From Burkholderiales bacterium (GTDB taxonomy: Bacteria > Pseudomonadota > Gammaproteobacteria > Burkholderiales > JAEUMW01), in contig JAEUMX010000050.1 of NCBI GenBank assembly GCA_016791285.1, positions 1 through 27,511 of the forward strand: DNA of 27,511 nucleotides, in the 5' to 3' direction. The notes under the pieces are model-generated. The model did not search any database, was not told the origin of the DNA, and worked only from the letters and a program-made list of their open reading frames with translations. Each line of letters opens with the position of its first letter. Position 1 is the first letter of the stretch. Shown here one piece after another: positions 1-10,836 of this stretch. The translations under genes were made by a program, and so were the position numbers.

Positions 1-918
1 CTTCGACACCGCCAGGGTCACGGCCGGGTGCTCCCCGGACGCCGTCAAGCCCTTGTCCTGCGCGGCCGCTCCGGCTCCGAACCAGGCGTAGCGCTCGGGT
101 TGGTCTGGCCCGTCGTCCACGCGCGCCACGTCGGTGATGAAAATCGGTCGGCCGTCGCGGACGCCGACCACGAGCTCCTTGACGTCTCGGCTGGAGGAGA
201 GATACGTCCCGGTCTGTACCAGGAGCTCGGCGTTACCGGCGACGAGACTGCCCGAAGGCCGCGACGCGTTGGCGAGCTGCAGGGCGTTGCGGATATCGTG
301 AGCGGTGAGCTGGTAGGCGGCGAGGCGGTCGGGGTCCATGATCACGCGCACGACGTGCGAAGGTCCACCAATGGTGTAAGCCTCGCGCGTACCGGGAATG
401 CGCTTGAGATCCGCTTCCAGCGAATGCGCCACGCGCTCGAGCTCGAAAGCACCGCGCGCCGGATCGGTGGTCCAGAGCGTAAGCGTGACAATCGGCACGT
501 CGTCGATGCCGGTCGGCTTGATGATCGGCTCGCCGACACCGAGCTGCGGCGAGACCCAGTCCCGGTTCGACATGATCGTGTCGTAGAGCCTGACCAGCGC
601 CTGGGTCCGGTCTTCGCCGACTTCGTACTGCACCGTCAGGATGGCCATGCCCGGGCGGGAGACCGAGTACACGTGCTCGATCCCCGAGATCCGCGACAGC
701 ACCTGCTCGGCGGGGGTGGCGACCAGCGCTTCGACATCCTTAGCGGACGCCCCGGGGAAGGGGATGAAGACGTTCGCCATGGTGACGTTGATCTGGGGCT
801 CCTCCTCGCGGGGTGTGACGAGTACCGCGAAGAGTCCGAGCAGAAAGGCCGCAGCCGCGATCAGCGGCGTCAGCTGCGAGTGGAGGAAGAAACGCGCGAC
901 GCGCCCGGAGATTCCCAT
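1..918 (-). CDS. RND-family efflux permease, N-terminal part (cut by window edge)
   Basis: The reading frame is open from an ATG at 918 to the left edge, giving 306 residues of the N-terminus. This is the inner-membrane pump of a tripartite resistance-nodulation-division exporter, driven by the proton gradient. Residues about 13-34 form the first transmembrane helix. They are followed by the conserved start of the periplasmic porter domain, with EEEPQI, a PFPGASAKDVE motif and the phrase EPIIKPTGIDDVP. A full family member has roughly 1,000 residues, so about two thirds lies outside. It begins 5 nt after the adaptor gene and is the third gene of the arsR-adaptor-permease operon. The substrate cannot be told from this part; the sequence looks closer to the HAE-type (organic compound) branch than to heavy-metal CusA/CzcA pumps. 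No outer-membrane channel gene is visible. Confidence 0.9.
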   Translation of the reverse strand, partial: MGISGRVARFFLHSQLTPLIAAAAFLLGLFAVLVTPREEEPQINVTMANVFIPFPGASAKDVEALVATPAEQVLSRISGIEHVYSVSRPGMAILTVQYEVGEDRTQALVRLYDTIMSNRDWVSPQLGVGEPIIKPTGIDDVPIVTLTLWTTDPARGAFELERVAHSLEADLKRIPGTREAYTIGGPSHVVRVIMDPDRLAAYQLTAHDIRNALQLANASRPSGSLVAGNAELLVQTGTYLSSSRDVKELVVGVRDGRPIFITDVARVDDGPDQPERYAWFGAGAAAQDKGLTASGEHPAVTLAVSK

Positions 919-923
919 TCGCT

Positions 924-2030
924 TCACCGCCGCGCGATGCCGGCCTTGACCGGATCGAGGGCAACGTTCTCGCCCGGATTCACGCCCGCGAGGATCTCGA
1001 TCCAGTGCTCACCTGCTTCGTCCCCGGTGCGGATCTGTCGCAACTGCGGCCTGCCTTCGGCGTCGACCACGTAGACCGCCGTCACTTCGCTCCGGCGCAG
1101 GACGGCCTGCGCGGGCACCACCAGTTTCTTGGCGCGTCCGACGACGAAACGGGCGCGCGCGAATATGCCCGGCGACAGGTCGCGCTGTTCCCCAGGCAGA
1201 TCGAGCCGGACCTTGGTGGTGAGGGACTTCGGGTCGGCCGCTGGCAGCACGGTAATCCCGGCCGCCTCGATGCGACGATCGTTCGCGGCGGGCACTTCCA
1301 CGGTGGCCGCTCTGGCGGCGCGGACGGCCGCGACCCGGTACTGCGGAATGTTCGCAACGACGCGCATCTGCCGCGGGTCGAAGCCCGCCATGAGCGGCGT
1401 ACCGGGACTCGCCATCTCGCCTAACTCCACGAGCCGAGCCGAAACGACCCCGCTGTAAGGCGCGACGACGGTCGCGAACTCGCGCGTGGTTTCGGCGACG
1501 CCGAGGCCGGCGCGCGCGGCCTGGAGGTGGGCAGCGGCCGCTTCGAACTCGGCTTTGGCCTTGTCGAGGGCGGCCTGACTTACGAACTTCTGCTGGTAGA
1601 GCTGCCGGCTGCGCTCGTAGGCCGCCTTCGCGTCCTCGAACCGGGCACGCGCCTGGGCCACTTGGGCCTGACTCTCGGCGGCGGCTTGTGTGACCTGTCG
1701 CGGGTCGATACGGACGATCACCTCGCCCTGCTTCACGTAATCTCCGACGTCGAAATTCACGGCCACGACACGACCCGCGATCTGCGCCGAGACAGTGGAC
1801 TGCCGAACCGCCTCCACGATGCCGTCCGCGGAATACGTTTCGTCCACTTCCCGAATGGCGGCGGCAGCCGTCGCCAACGGCTCGATGGCGGTTGCGCTAC
1901 CCGTACCTGCTGCAAGGAGGAGCCCGGCAACGAAGCCGATGACCTTCGTACCGGGCAGTCCTTTCAGAACATTACCGAGTTCTAATATATAAATGCGGCG
2001 TTTGTGCTTCACGGCCTGGATCACGTGCAT
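924..2030 (-). CDS. RND efflux periplasmic adaptor (membrane fusion protein)
   Basis: A 368-residue HlyD/AcrA-type adaptor that bridges the RND pump to an outer-membrane channel. A hydrophobic segment near residues 30-48, ending in an AxA-type site, looks like a signal peptide or anchor. Then come the first half of the lipoyl/barrel-sandwich domain (SAQIAGRVVAVNFDVGDYVK), a coiled-coil hairpin rich in Ala, Gln and Glu (about 118-172), the second lipoyl half (VVAPYSGVVSARLVELGE) and beta-barrel and membrane-proximal domains. It starts 19 nt after arsR and ends 5 nt before the permease, so the three genes are one operon. The start is uncertain: the ATG at 2030 gives an unusually long, charged leader with no clear ribosome binding site, and in-frame GTG codons at 2024 and 2012 are alternatives. 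The first codons contain the A/T-rich octamer also found in the arsR promoter. Confidence 0.9.
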   Translation of the reverse strand: MHVIQAVKHKRRIYILELGNVLKGLPGTKVIGFVAGLLLAAGTGSATAIEPLATAAAAIREVDETYSADGIVEAVRQSTVSAQIAGRVVAVNFDVGDYVKQGEVIVRIDPRQVTQAAAESQAQVAQARARFEDAKAAYERSRQLYQQKFVSQAALDKAKAEFEAAAAHLQAARAGLGVAETTREFATVVAPYSGVVSARLVELGEMASPGTPLMAGFDPRQMRVVANIPQYRVAAVRAARAATVEVPAANDRRIEAAGITVLPAADPKSLTTKVRLDLPGEQRDLSPGIFARARFVVGRAKKLVVPAQAVLRRSEVTAVYVVDAEGRPQLRQIRTGDEAGEHWIEILAGVNPGENVALDPVKAGIARR

Positions 2031-2049
2031 AGTCGGGATCTGTCGGGTG

Positions 2050-2397
2050 CTACGCGGGGAAGCCGCAGAACACGTCCCGCATCATCCCGATCAGCTTGAG
2101 GGTGCGTGCGTCGCCGACCCGGTAATAGACGCGATTCGCGTCTTTCCGCGTACGCAGAACGCCCTTGTCGCGCAGGATGGCGAGGTGTTGGGAGATGTTG
2201 CTCTGGGTGGTGCCGACGGAGTCGACGATCTCCTGTACGCTCACTTCGCGATCGCCGAGCACGCAGAGGATCTTGAGTCGAAGGGGATGTGACATGGCCT
2301 TCATCGCGCGCGCGGCCTGCTCGATGTGCTCGTCGCGGTCGATGAGTTCTTGCGTGATCGCGGTGGGCTTCGATCTGACGGAGGTGGCAGCACTCAT
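2050..2397 (-). CDS. ArsR-family repressor with SqrR/BigR-like cysteine pair
   Basis: A 115-residue winged-helix regulator of the ArsR/SmtB family. The recognition helix region reads TTQSNISQHLAILRDKGVL and the wing reads RTRKDANRVYYRV. It lacks the classic metal-binding ELCVC motif of ArsR. Instead it has exactly two cysteines, Cys45 in ILCVL and Cys111 in VFCGF. Their spacing of 66 residues equals that of Cys41 and Cys107 in the persulfide-sensing repressor SqrR, and the local contexts match as well. The likely role is a redox or persulfide-responsive repressor of its own operon with the RND adaptor and permease. An A/T-rich candidate operator lies directly upstream, overlapping the -10 element. 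Start: ATG at 2397. Family assignment is firm; the sensing chemistry is inferred from the cysteines. Confidence 0.9.
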   Translation of the reverse strand: MSAATSVRSKPTAITQELIDRDEHIEQAARAMKAMSHPLRLKILCVLGDREVSVQEIVDSVGTTQSNISQHLAILRDKGVLRTRKDANRVYYRVGDARTLKLIGMMRDVFCGFPA

Positions 2398-2400
2398 TTG

Positions 2401-2437
2401 AGTTTCATTATATACTAATATACGATGCGCTGTGCAA
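2401..2437 (-). promoter_or_regulatory. arsR operon promoter with overlapping A/T-rich candidate operator
   Basis: Read on the minus strand, this short A/T island in GC-rich DNA contains a perfect TATAAT (2412-2407), with TTGCAC (2437-2432) as a possible -35 at a long 19-nt spacing. The imperfect dyad ATATTAGTATAT overlaps the -10, as expected for autorepression by the ArsR-type protein. The -10 ends 9 nt before the ATG, so the transcript would be nearly leaderless. The octamer CTAATATA (plus-strand reading, 2415-2422) recurs at 1982-1989, inside the start of the adaptor gene. Confidence 0.5.
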
Positions 2438-2456
2438 GTGCTCGTGTGCCAACGGG

Positions 2457-2485
2457 TTGCAGCGCATCATGCGTTCCCCGATAAT
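2457..2485 (+). promoter_or_regulatory. Candidate gpmA promoter
   Basis: TTGCAG (2457-2462) and GATAAT (2480-2485) are separated by 17 nt. The -10 matches consensus at five of six positions; the -35 matches only at TTG. This would give a leader of about 65 nt before the gpmA start at 2557. Confidence 0.4.
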
Positions 2486-2556
2486 TCCCCAGGCCCGATG
2501 CGCTGCATGCAAAGAGCCGACCGCGACGCACCGACAACGACACAGGGAGGGTGTTC

Positions 2557-3303
2557 ATGTACAAAGTCGTTCTTCTCCGCCACGGCGAGAGCACGTGGAA
2601 CCAGGAAAATCGCTTCACCGGCTGGACCGACGTCGGATTGTCGGAGAAGGGCACGGCGGAAGCCAAGCGCGCCGGCCACCTCCTCAAGGAACAGGGCTTC
2701 GTCTTCGACCGCGCCTACACTTCGGTGCTCAAGCGGGCGATTCGCACCTTGTGGATCGTGCTCGAGGAAATGGATCTCATGTGGATCCCGGTCGAGAACA
2801 AGTGGCGCCTGAACGAGCGCCATTACGGCGCGCTGCAGGGGCTGAACAAGGCCGAGACTGCCGCCAAGTTCGGTGAGCAGCAGGTTATGGTGTGGCGACG
2901 CAGCTACGATATTCCGCCGCCCGCGCTCACCCGCGACGACCCGCGCTTCCCGGGCTTCGAGCCGCGCTATAGCGGACTTGCCGACTCCGAGCTGCCGCTC
3001 ACGGAGAGCCTGAAGGAGACGGTCGCGCGCTTTCTCCCGCTGTGGAAGGAAGTGCTGGCCCCCGCGGTGAAGCGAGGCGAGCGGCTCATCATTGCAGCCC
3101 ACGGCAACTCGCTGCGCGCGCTCGTCAAGTACCTGGACGGTGTCTCCGACGAAGAGATCGTCGGTCTCAACATTCCCACGGGCGTGCCCCTGGTCTACGA
3201 ACTGGATGCCGATCTCAAGCCTCTGCGCCATTACTACCTGGGTGACCAGGACGAAATCGAGCGGGCGGCGAAGGCGGTCGCAAACCAGGGCAAGGCAGGG
3301 TAG
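2557..3303 (+). CDS. gpmA: 2,3-bisphosphoglycerate-dependent phosphoglycerate mutase
   Basis: A 248-residue cytoplasmic glycolytic enzyme that interconverts 3-phosphoglycerate and 2-phosphoglycerate. The histidine phosphatase motif LLRHGEST places the phosphorylated His at residue 9, and the second catalytic His is residue 182 in [11 protein letters not shown]. Their spacing of 173 equals that of His11/His184 in E. coli Gpm[16 protein letters not shown] and [12 protein letters not shown] are also typical. Length matches the family (about 250). The ATG at 2557 is chosen over the GTG at 2551 because the GGGAGG site (about 2545-2550) abuts the GTG but is well spaced from the ATG. It is divergent from arsR and followed by a strong hairpin. 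Confidence 0.97.
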   Translation: MYKVVLLRHGESTWNQENRFTGWTDVGLSEKGTAEAKRAGHLLKEQGFVFDRAYTSVLKRAIRTLWIVLEEMDLMWIPVENKWRLNERHYGALQGLNKAETAAKFGEQQVMVWRRSYDIPPPALTRDDPRFPGFEPRYSGLADSELPLTESLKETVARFLPLWKEVLAPAVKRGERLIIAAHGNSLRALVKYLDGVSDEEIVGLNIPTGVPLVYELDADLKPLRHYYLGDQDEIERAAKAVANQGKAG

Positions 3304-3324
3304 TTCACCGGACTCCAAGTGGAT

Positions 3325-3358
3325 CACGACCCGTTCGCATGGCGGGTCGTGCGGATTT
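3325..3358 (+). terminator. Candidate terminator after gpmA
   Basis: A perfect 9-bp stem pairs CACGACCCG (3325-3333) with CGGGTCGTG (3343-3351) around a 9-nt loop. It is followed by the modestly T-rich stretch CGGATTTCT. It lies 21 nt past the gpmA stop. The U-tract is weak, so efficiency is uncertain. Confidence 0.5.
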
Positions 3359-3603
3359 CTCGCGAGCCGTCGCTGGCCCGCACCGCTCGTCGCTAACGAA
3401 TCATCGCTGCACCCTCTCTGGACTCTCCCGACCCGCGCGGGAACTCCCGCGCCAGTTTGGAAGTCCACGATCTCGCTCGATTATTTCTTGCTAATCAGGT
3501 TTATACTATAAGGTCGACTTTCGGCGGCAGGCGTCGCTTGCCACCGCGAAGTCGTCGAAACCCATCGGCCAGCGCAACGGATCGCGGCAGGAGCAGAATT
3601 CTT
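3359..3603 (+). promoter_or_regulatory. Intergenic region with candidate ctpA promoter
   Basis: No gene is convincing here. An A/T-rich island at about 3481-3512 stands out in GC-rich DNA and contains overlapping -10-like hexamers TATACT (3502-3507) and TATAAG (3507-3512). No good -35 is present. A promoter here would leave a leader of about 90 nt before the ctpA start. An upstream ATG at 3457 keeps the ctpA frame open, but its 49 extra residues are low-complexity and precede the true signal anchor. Many betaproteobacteria have an envC-type M23 peptidase gene between gpmA and ctpA; none is present here. Confidence 0.35.
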
Positions 3604-5040
3604 ATGAAGAACAAGTGGCAGCAAGTTGGGCTGATCGCACTCGGGGCGGTGCTCGGAGTCATGATCAGTCTCAACCTATCGGCCGTGGCGCAACGGGACA
3701 CTCCCGGGCCGCTGCCGGTCGAGGAGTTGCGCGCCTTCACCGAGGTCTTCGGCCGCGTCAAGAGCGACTACGTCGAGCCCGTCGAAGACAAGAAGCTCAT
3801 CAACGAAGCAATCAACGGCATGTTGTCGGGTCTGGATCCGCACTCCTCCTACCTCGACGCCGAGGCGTTCAAGGAGCTCCAGGTCGGTACGCAGGGCGAG
3901 TTCGGCGGGCTCGGCATCGAGGTCGGCATGGAGGACGGTTTCGTCAAGGTGATCAGCCCCATCGAGGACACGCCCGCCTACAACGCGGGCATCAAGTCCG
4001 GCGACCTCATCATCAAGCTCGACGACTCGTCGGTAAAAGGCATGTCGCTGAACGACGCGGTGAAGCGCATGCGCGGCAAGCCCAATACTCCGATCACGCT
4101 TACCGTGGTGCGCAAGGGCGAGGCGAAGCCCCTCACATTCACTCTGAACCGGGCGGTCATCAAGATCCAGAGCGTCAAGGCGAAACTGGTCGAGCCCGGC
4201 TTCGGCTATTTCCGCGTCACCCAGTTTCAGGAGCACACCGCCGAGAACCTCGCGAAGGCGATCGAGAAGGTCATCAAGGAGAACAACGGCCCGCTGCGCG
4301 GTCTCGTGCTCGACCTGCGCAACGATCCAGGGGGACTCCTGAACGGCGCGGTTGCCATATCGGCGATGTTCCTGCCGCAGAACGCGCTGGTCGTGTACAC
4401 CGACGGTCGCACCGAGGATTCGAAGATGCGACTGACCGCCAGCCCCGAGAACTACTTGCGGGGAAGCCTGCGGGAGGACTACATCAAGAAGCTGCCGCCG
4501 GAAGTGAAGTCAGTCCCCATGGTCGTACTCGTGAACGGCGGATCCGCCTCCGCGTCCGAGATCGTGGCCGGTGCCCTGCAGGATCACAAGCGTGCGGTGG
4601 TGCTCGGCACGCAGACTTTCGGCAAGGGTTCGGTGCAGACGATCCTGCCACTCGGCAACAACACCGCAATCAAGCTCACCACGGCGCGTTACTACACGCC
4701 GAGCGGGCGCTCGATCCAGGCCAAGGGGATCACGCCGGATATCATCGCCGAAGATCCCGCATCGGCGGAAGCTTCGCTGCGATTGCGCGAGGCCGACCTG
4801 GAGCGACACCTGTCGAACGACAAGGAAAAGGATTCCGAAGCGAAGCTGGAGCCCTCGCAGGCGAAGCCGGAAATCAAGTCGGACCCGAAGCCGGACGCAA
4901 AACCCAAGAAGGACGAAGAAAAGGAAAAGGCGGATCAGGGTCCGCCGAAAGAGTTCGGCTCCAAGGACGACTACCAGCTCAATCAGGCGCTGAATCTCCT
5001 GAAGGGCCTTCAGGTTCTGCAAAAGGCGCAAGGGACTTGA
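3604..5040 (+). CDS. ctpA: S41-family carboxyl-terminal processing protease
   Basis: A 478-residue periplasmic serine protease of the CtpA/Prc family, which cleaves proteins near their C-termini and in Gram-negatives often trims cell-wall hydrolases or envelope proteins. Residues 7-29 form an uncleaved anchor or signal peptide. A PDZ domain spans about 90-180 (GEFGGLGIEV, with AGIKSGD). The S41 domain follows, with NGGSASASEI (nucleophile Ser316), FGKGSVQ (Lys341, Gln345). The Ser-Lys spacing of 25 and Lys-Gln spacing of 4 match B. subtilis CtpB. The C-terminal tail (about 395-450) is a charged Lys/Glu/Pro linker before a short helical end. ATG at 3604 follows an AGGAG site and starts directly before the anchor. 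It is upstream of moeB, a pairing often seen in betaproteobacteria. Confidence 0.95.
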   Translation: MKNKWQQVGLIALGAVLGVMISLNLSAVAQRDTPGPLPVEELRAFTEVFGRVKSDYVEPVEDKKLINEAINGMLSGLDPHSSYLDAEAFKELQVGTQGEFGGLGIEVGMEDGFVKVISPIEDTPAYNAGIKSGDLIIKLDDSSVKGMSLNDAVKRMRGKPNTPITLTVVRKGEAKPLTFTLNRAVIKIQSVKAKLVEPGFGYFRVTQFQEHTAENLAKAIEKVIKENNGPLRGLVLDLRNDPGGLLNGAVAISAMFLPQNALVVYTDGRTEDSKMRLTASPENYLRGSLREDYIKKLPPEVKSVPMVVLVNGGSASASEIVAGALQDHKRAVVLGTQTFGKGSVQTILPLGNNTAIKLTTARYYTPSGRSIQAKGITPDIIAEDPASAEASLRLREADLERHLSNDKEKDSEAKLEPSQAKPEIKSDPKPDAKPKKDEEKEKADQGPPKEFGSKDDYQLNQALNLLKGLQVLQKAQGT

Positions 5041-5069
5041 AGCTCGGCGCCCGGTAACGACCAGATCTC

Positions 5070-5097
5070 GCGGCCCGCTTCGACGGGCCGCAGTCTT
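5070..5097 (+). terminator. Candidate terminator between ctpA and moeB
   Basis: GCGGCCCG (5070-5077) pairs perfectly with CGGGCCGC (5084-5091) around a 6-nt loop, followed by AGTCTTT. It lies only 10 nt before the moeB start codon, so it may attenuate rather than end transcription, or mask the moeB ribosome binding region. Confidence 0.5.
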
Positions 5098-5106
5098 TGC
5101 GATCCC

Positions 5107-5901
5107 GTGGACGACGTTCAGCTCACCCGCTACAGCCGCCACATCCTGCTGCCCGAGGTCGGCATCGAGGGGCAGACGCGCATCCGCGGCGCGCACGTGC
5201 TCGTGGTCGGCGTGGGGGGACTGGGGGCGCCCGTGTCGATCTATCTCGCATCGGCGGGAATTGGCGCGATGACGCTCTGCGACGGCGATCGGGTGGATCT
5301 CACAAACCTGCAGCGGCAGATCATCTTCCGCAGCGGCGATGTCGGCCGGCTCAAGGTAGAGGCCGCCACGGACGCGATCGCGGCACTGAATCCCGAGGTG
5401 CCCGTCACCGGCATCGCGGAGCGCATCAGCGCCGCTCGGCTCGATCGCCTGGTCGCGGATGCCGATATCGTCGTCGACTGCTCGGACAATTTTCCCACCC
5501 GCCACGCCATCAACCGCGCTTGCGTCGAGCACCACCGCCCCCTCGTCTCGGGGGCGGGCGTGCGCTTCGACGGGCAGGTGAGCGTGTTCGATCTGCGCCA
5601 GTCGGCGAGCCCATGCTACGGCTGCCTGTTTCCCGAAGACGCAGAGATCGAGGAAACGCGATGCGCCGTCATGGGTGTGTTCGCACCGGTGGTCGGCATG
5701 ATCGGCACGGTACAGGCGGCCGAGGTCCTCAAGCTTGCCGCCGGCATCGGCGAATCTCTGAGCGGCAGACTGCTTCTGCTCGACGTGCTCGCGATGGAAT
5801 GGCGCACCGTGCACCTTCGCAAGGACCCCGGCTGCCGGGTCTGTGGCACGAGCGCGTCGCCGCCGGGCAGCATTGAACGGCTTGCGGGATCCAGCTGCTA
5901 G
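5107..5901 (+). CDS. moeB: HesA/MoeB/ThiF-family adenylyltransferase
   Basis: A 264-residue E1-like enzyme that adenylates the C-terminal glycine of a ubiquitin-like sulfur carrier (MoaD for molybdopterin, or ThiS for thiamine). The nucleotide-binding loop is VVGVGGLGAPVSIYLA. DLTNLQRQIIF, DCSDNFPTR and a structural zinc site of two CxxC pairs (Cys170/Cys173 and Cys243/Cys246) follow. Length and order match MoeB/ThiF, which cannot be separated by sequence alone; there is no rhodanese domain as in larger MOCS3-like forms. The start is a GTG at 5107 with no clear ribosome binding site, just downstream of a hairpin. The stop codon overlaps a TAGAAT (5899-5904) that could serve as a -10 for ugd. 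Confidence 0.93.
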   Translation: MDDVQLTRYSRHILLPEVGIEGQTRIRGAHVLVVGVGGLGAPVSIYLASAGIGAMTLCDGDRVDLTNLQRQIIFRSGDVGRLKVEAATDAIAALNPEVPVTGIAERISAARLDRLVADADIVVDCSDNFPTRHAINRACVEHHRPLVSGAGVRFDGQVSVFDLRQSASPCYGCLFPEDAEIEETRCAVMGVFAPVVGMIGTVQAAEVLKLAAGIGESLSGRLLLLDVLAMEWRTVHLRKDPGCRVCGTSASPPGSIERLAGSSC

Positions 5902-5998
5902 AATCCGGGGCTGTCATCGCCCCACGCTGTTCCGTCCCGGCATGCGCGCAGAGGTCGGGAGCAGCCCCCAGAATTCCAGCACGAGGGAGTAACCACCC

Positions 5999-7354
5999 AT
6001 GAATCTATGTGTCATCGGGACCGGCTACGTCGGTCTTGTCACCGGCGCCTGTTTCGCCGAGATGGGGAACCGGGTCGTCTGCGTCGACAAGGACGAATCC
6101 AAGATCACGGGATTGCTGGCGGGCCGCATTCCGATCTACGAACCGGGGCTGGAGAATGTCGTCACGACCAACACCAGGGCAGGTCGACTGGAATTCACGA
6201 CGTCGCTGCAGGACGCCATGCGCGACAGCAACGTATTCTTCATCGCCGTCGGGACGCCGCCACAGGAGGACGGGTCCGCGGATCTGCAGCATGTTCTGGC
6301 CGTCGCCCGCGAGATTGGTCGTCACATGGATCGCTACTGCCTCATCGTGGACAAATCGACCGTCCCGGTCGGTACCGCCGACAGCGTGCGGGCCGCCGTT
6401 CTGGAGGAGTTGGCAAAGCGCGGTGTCGAGATCGAGTTCGACGTGGTGAGCAATCCCGAGTTTCTCAAGGAAGGCGACGCGGTGAAGGACTTCACGCGGC
6501 CGGACCGGGTCGTGGTGGGCGCCGACAGCGAACGGGCCACCGAAACCATGCGCTCCCTCTATTACCCGTTCATGCGCAACCACGAGCGCATTCTGTTCAT
6601 GGGTGTGCGCGATGCCGAGATGACCAAGTACGCAGCCAACGCGATGCTGGCGACCAAGATCTCCTTCATGAACGAGATCGCCAACCTCTGCGAGCGGCTC
6701 GATGTCGACGTCGAAAACGTCAGGCTCGGGATCGGATCGGATTCGCGCATCGGCTACTCGTTCATCTATCCGGGAGCCGGCTACGGAGGCTCGTGCTTCC
6801 CCAAGGACGTCAAGGCCCTGATCCACAGCGCCGAATCGAACGGATTCGATGCTCAGGTATTACAGGCCGTCGAGCGCCGCAACGAAATCCAGAAGCGGCG
6901 ATTGTTCGAAAAGGTGACGGCGCGCTTCACGAAGGATCTGCGGGGCGTGACGCTTGGCGTCTGGGGGCTCGCCTTCAAGCCGGGAACCGACGATATGCGG
7001 GAAGCACCCTCGGTGGTGTTTCTGCGCGCTGCCATCGCGGCAGGCGCGCGGATTCAGGCCTACGATCCCGTGGCGATGGACGCCGCGCGTGCCACCCTGC
7101 CCGATTACTGGTTCACGGACTGCCTGCTGACCCTCTCCGACAACCAGTACGACGCGCTCAAGGGGGTCGATGCACTGGTGCTGGTGACCGAATGGAAGCC
7201 GTTTCGCTATCCCGATTTCGCCGCCATGCACCGCTTCATGAAGCACCCGGTCATCTTCGATGGTCGCAACCTCTATGACCCGAAGCAGATGGTGCAGGAA
7301 GGATTCGAGTACGTCGCGATCGGTCGCGGACAGTCATCGGCACCCACGAAGTGA
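5999..7354 (+). CDS. ugd: UDP-glucose 6-dehydrogenase
   Basis: A 451-residue cytoplasmic enzyme that oxidises UDP-glucose to UDP-glucuronate with two NAD+, supplying an acidic sugar for surface polysaccharides. It shows the N-terminal Rossmann motif [17 protein letters not shown], the conserved VGTP and STVPVGT stretches, [14 protein letters not shown], and the catalytic cysteine motif [10 protein letters not shown] with Cys266. The C-terminal UDP-binding domain includes [17 protein letters not shown]. Length is normal for the family. The ATG at 5999 follows a GAGGGAG site. A possible -10 (TAGAAT, 5899-5904) lies about 95 nt upstream, with TTGAAC (5873-5878) at a poor 20-nt spacing. It is convergent with the next gene. 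With gmd and manC it forms the sugar-nucleotide supply for the glycan cluster to the right. Confidence 0.96.
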   Translation: MNLCVIGTGYVGLVTGACFAEMGNRVVCVDKDESKITGLLAGRIPIYEPGLENVVTTNTRAGRLEFTTSLQDAMRDSNVFFIAVGTPPQEDGSADLQHVLAVAREIGRHMDRYCLIVDKSTVPVGTADSVRAAVLEELAKRGVEIEFDVVSNPEFLKEGDAVKDFTRPDRVVVGADSERATETMRSLYYPFMRNHERILFMGVRDAEMTKYAANAMLATKISFMNEIANLCERLDVDVENVRLGIGSDSRIGYSFIYPGAGYGGSCFPKDVKALIHSAESNGFDAQVLQAVERRNEIQKRRLFEKVTARFTKDLRGVTLGVWGLAFKPGTDDMREAPSVVFLRAAIAAGARIQAYDPVAMDAARATLPDYWFTDCLLTLSDNQYDALKGVDALVLVTEWKPFRYPDFAAMHRFMKHPVIFDGRNLYDPKQMVQEGFEYVAIGRGQSSAPTK

Positions 7355-7375
7355 CGAGCTTGCGCTGCCGGTGGA

Positions 7376-8323
7376 CTAGCGCGCGTAGGCCTGCCGCGCC
7401 TCAAATGATTGGCGGTCGAGCCGGAACTCGAACCTGCGCGGGCTGAAACCCAGGTCCCGGCTCGCCTCGATGTGATCGAAGCACATGTCCACGTTCATCC
7501 GGGTCACGAGCTCCGGCGAGAGCTTCCGGAACCGTGGCACGATGCGGGCGGTGCTCACTATCGCCTTGAGCAGGCGCGTCGGCACCTGGACGATGCGGGG
7601 CGCACGACCGAGCCCGTGGAAGATCTGCACTACCATCTCGCGATAGCTCAGGGTCTCGCCGCCGGATAGGTCGTATGCGCGGTCGAAGGCCTTGCTTTCG
7701 TCCAGCGCGGCAAGACAGGCTGCTGCGAGGTCGTCCGCGTGCACCGGCTGCCGCTTGCCGAGCCCCTTGCCAAGCATGGGGAAAAAGCCGGCGCGCTGAA
7801 TGAAGCGCGCGATCTCCGACACGTTCCGATCGAGACCAGGACTGTAGACGAGCGTCGGCCGAAATATGGTCCAATGGATGCCGTGATGCTCGCACTGCGA
7901 TGCGACCGCCTCCTCCGCGCGGACCAGGGACGCGGCGAGTTCGCGTTCCGCCGGGTCCGCCGAGCTGGCTTTCGTGAATCGGCTGGTGGAACTGAACGCG
8001 ATGATGCGCGTCGACCCGAGGTCTGCTAGCGCAGTCACCAGCGGCGGGAGTATTCGCAGCGGCGCAAGGCTGACGACGGTCGCCGGCCGCAGTCCCGATG
8101 CCAGCAACGCGGACGTCTGCGCGAGATCGAGGCGATGCCAGTTCGCCCCGCGGTGGTCGCCCGGCGCGTGAAACCGTGAGACCGCAGCCACGTCACGGCC
8201 GGCTTCGGCCAGACGCGGGAGCAGGTGGTATCCGATCTGGCTGGCGGCCCCGATAACGAGGACACTCTTATTGCTGGACTGCACCTGGCGTTCGACAAAT
8301 TTCGCCATTTTGCGCTGCACCAT
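7376..8323 (-). CDS. SDR-fold NAD(P)-binding epimerase/dehydratase-like protein
   Basis: A 315-residue extended or atypical short-chain dehydrogenase/reductase. The cofactor loop VLVIGAASQIGYHLLPRL begins at about residue 20, followed by SLAPLRILPPLV, IIAFSSTSRF and FRPTLVYSPGLDRN. A C-terminal substrate-binding part includes PVHADDLAAACLAAL and DLSGGETLSYREMV. The usual YxxxK catalytic pair is not visible at the expected place after SSTSRF, so it may not be a standard epimerase. In context it could modify a nucleotide sugar or lipid-linked sugar for the nearby glycan pathway, but the substrate is unknown. It is transcribed against ugd and gmd, ending 22 nt from the ugd stop. The ATG at 8323 lacks a clear ribosome binding site; ATG at 8308 is an alternative. 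Confidence 0.85.
   Translation of the reverse strand: MVQRKMAKFVERQVQSSNKSVLVIGAASQIGYHLLPRLAEAGRDVAAVSRFHAPGDHRGANWHRLDLAQTSALLASGLRPATVVSLAPLRILPPLVTALADLGSTRIIAFSSTSRFTKASSADPAERELAASLVRAEEAVASQCEHHGIHWTIFRPTLVYSPGLDRNVSEIARFIQRAGFFPMLGKGLGKRQPVHADDLAAACLAALDESKAFDRAYDLSGGETLSYREMVVQIFHGLGRAPRIVQVPTRLLKAIVSTARIVPRFRKLSPELVTRMNVDMCFDHIEASRDLGFSPRRFEFRLDRQSFEARQAYAR

Positions 8324-10810
<2,487 letters not shown>

Positions 10811-10836
<26 letters not shown>

Noticed and set aside
28..1074. Plus-strand open frame (348 codons) at the left edge
   Set aside because: The minus strand encodes an RND permease and adaptor with clear motifs here. The plus frame crosses the gene boundary and shows no domain.
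3457..3603. N-terminal extension of ctpA from ATG 3457
   Set aside because: The extra 49 residues are polar and Arg/Ser-rich and would bury the signal anchor. ATG 3604 has an AGGAG site and fits the family start.
4510..5814. Long minus-strand open frame (434 codons) opposite ctpA and moeB
   Set aside because: It spans two well-supported genes and the terminator between them, and has no family features.
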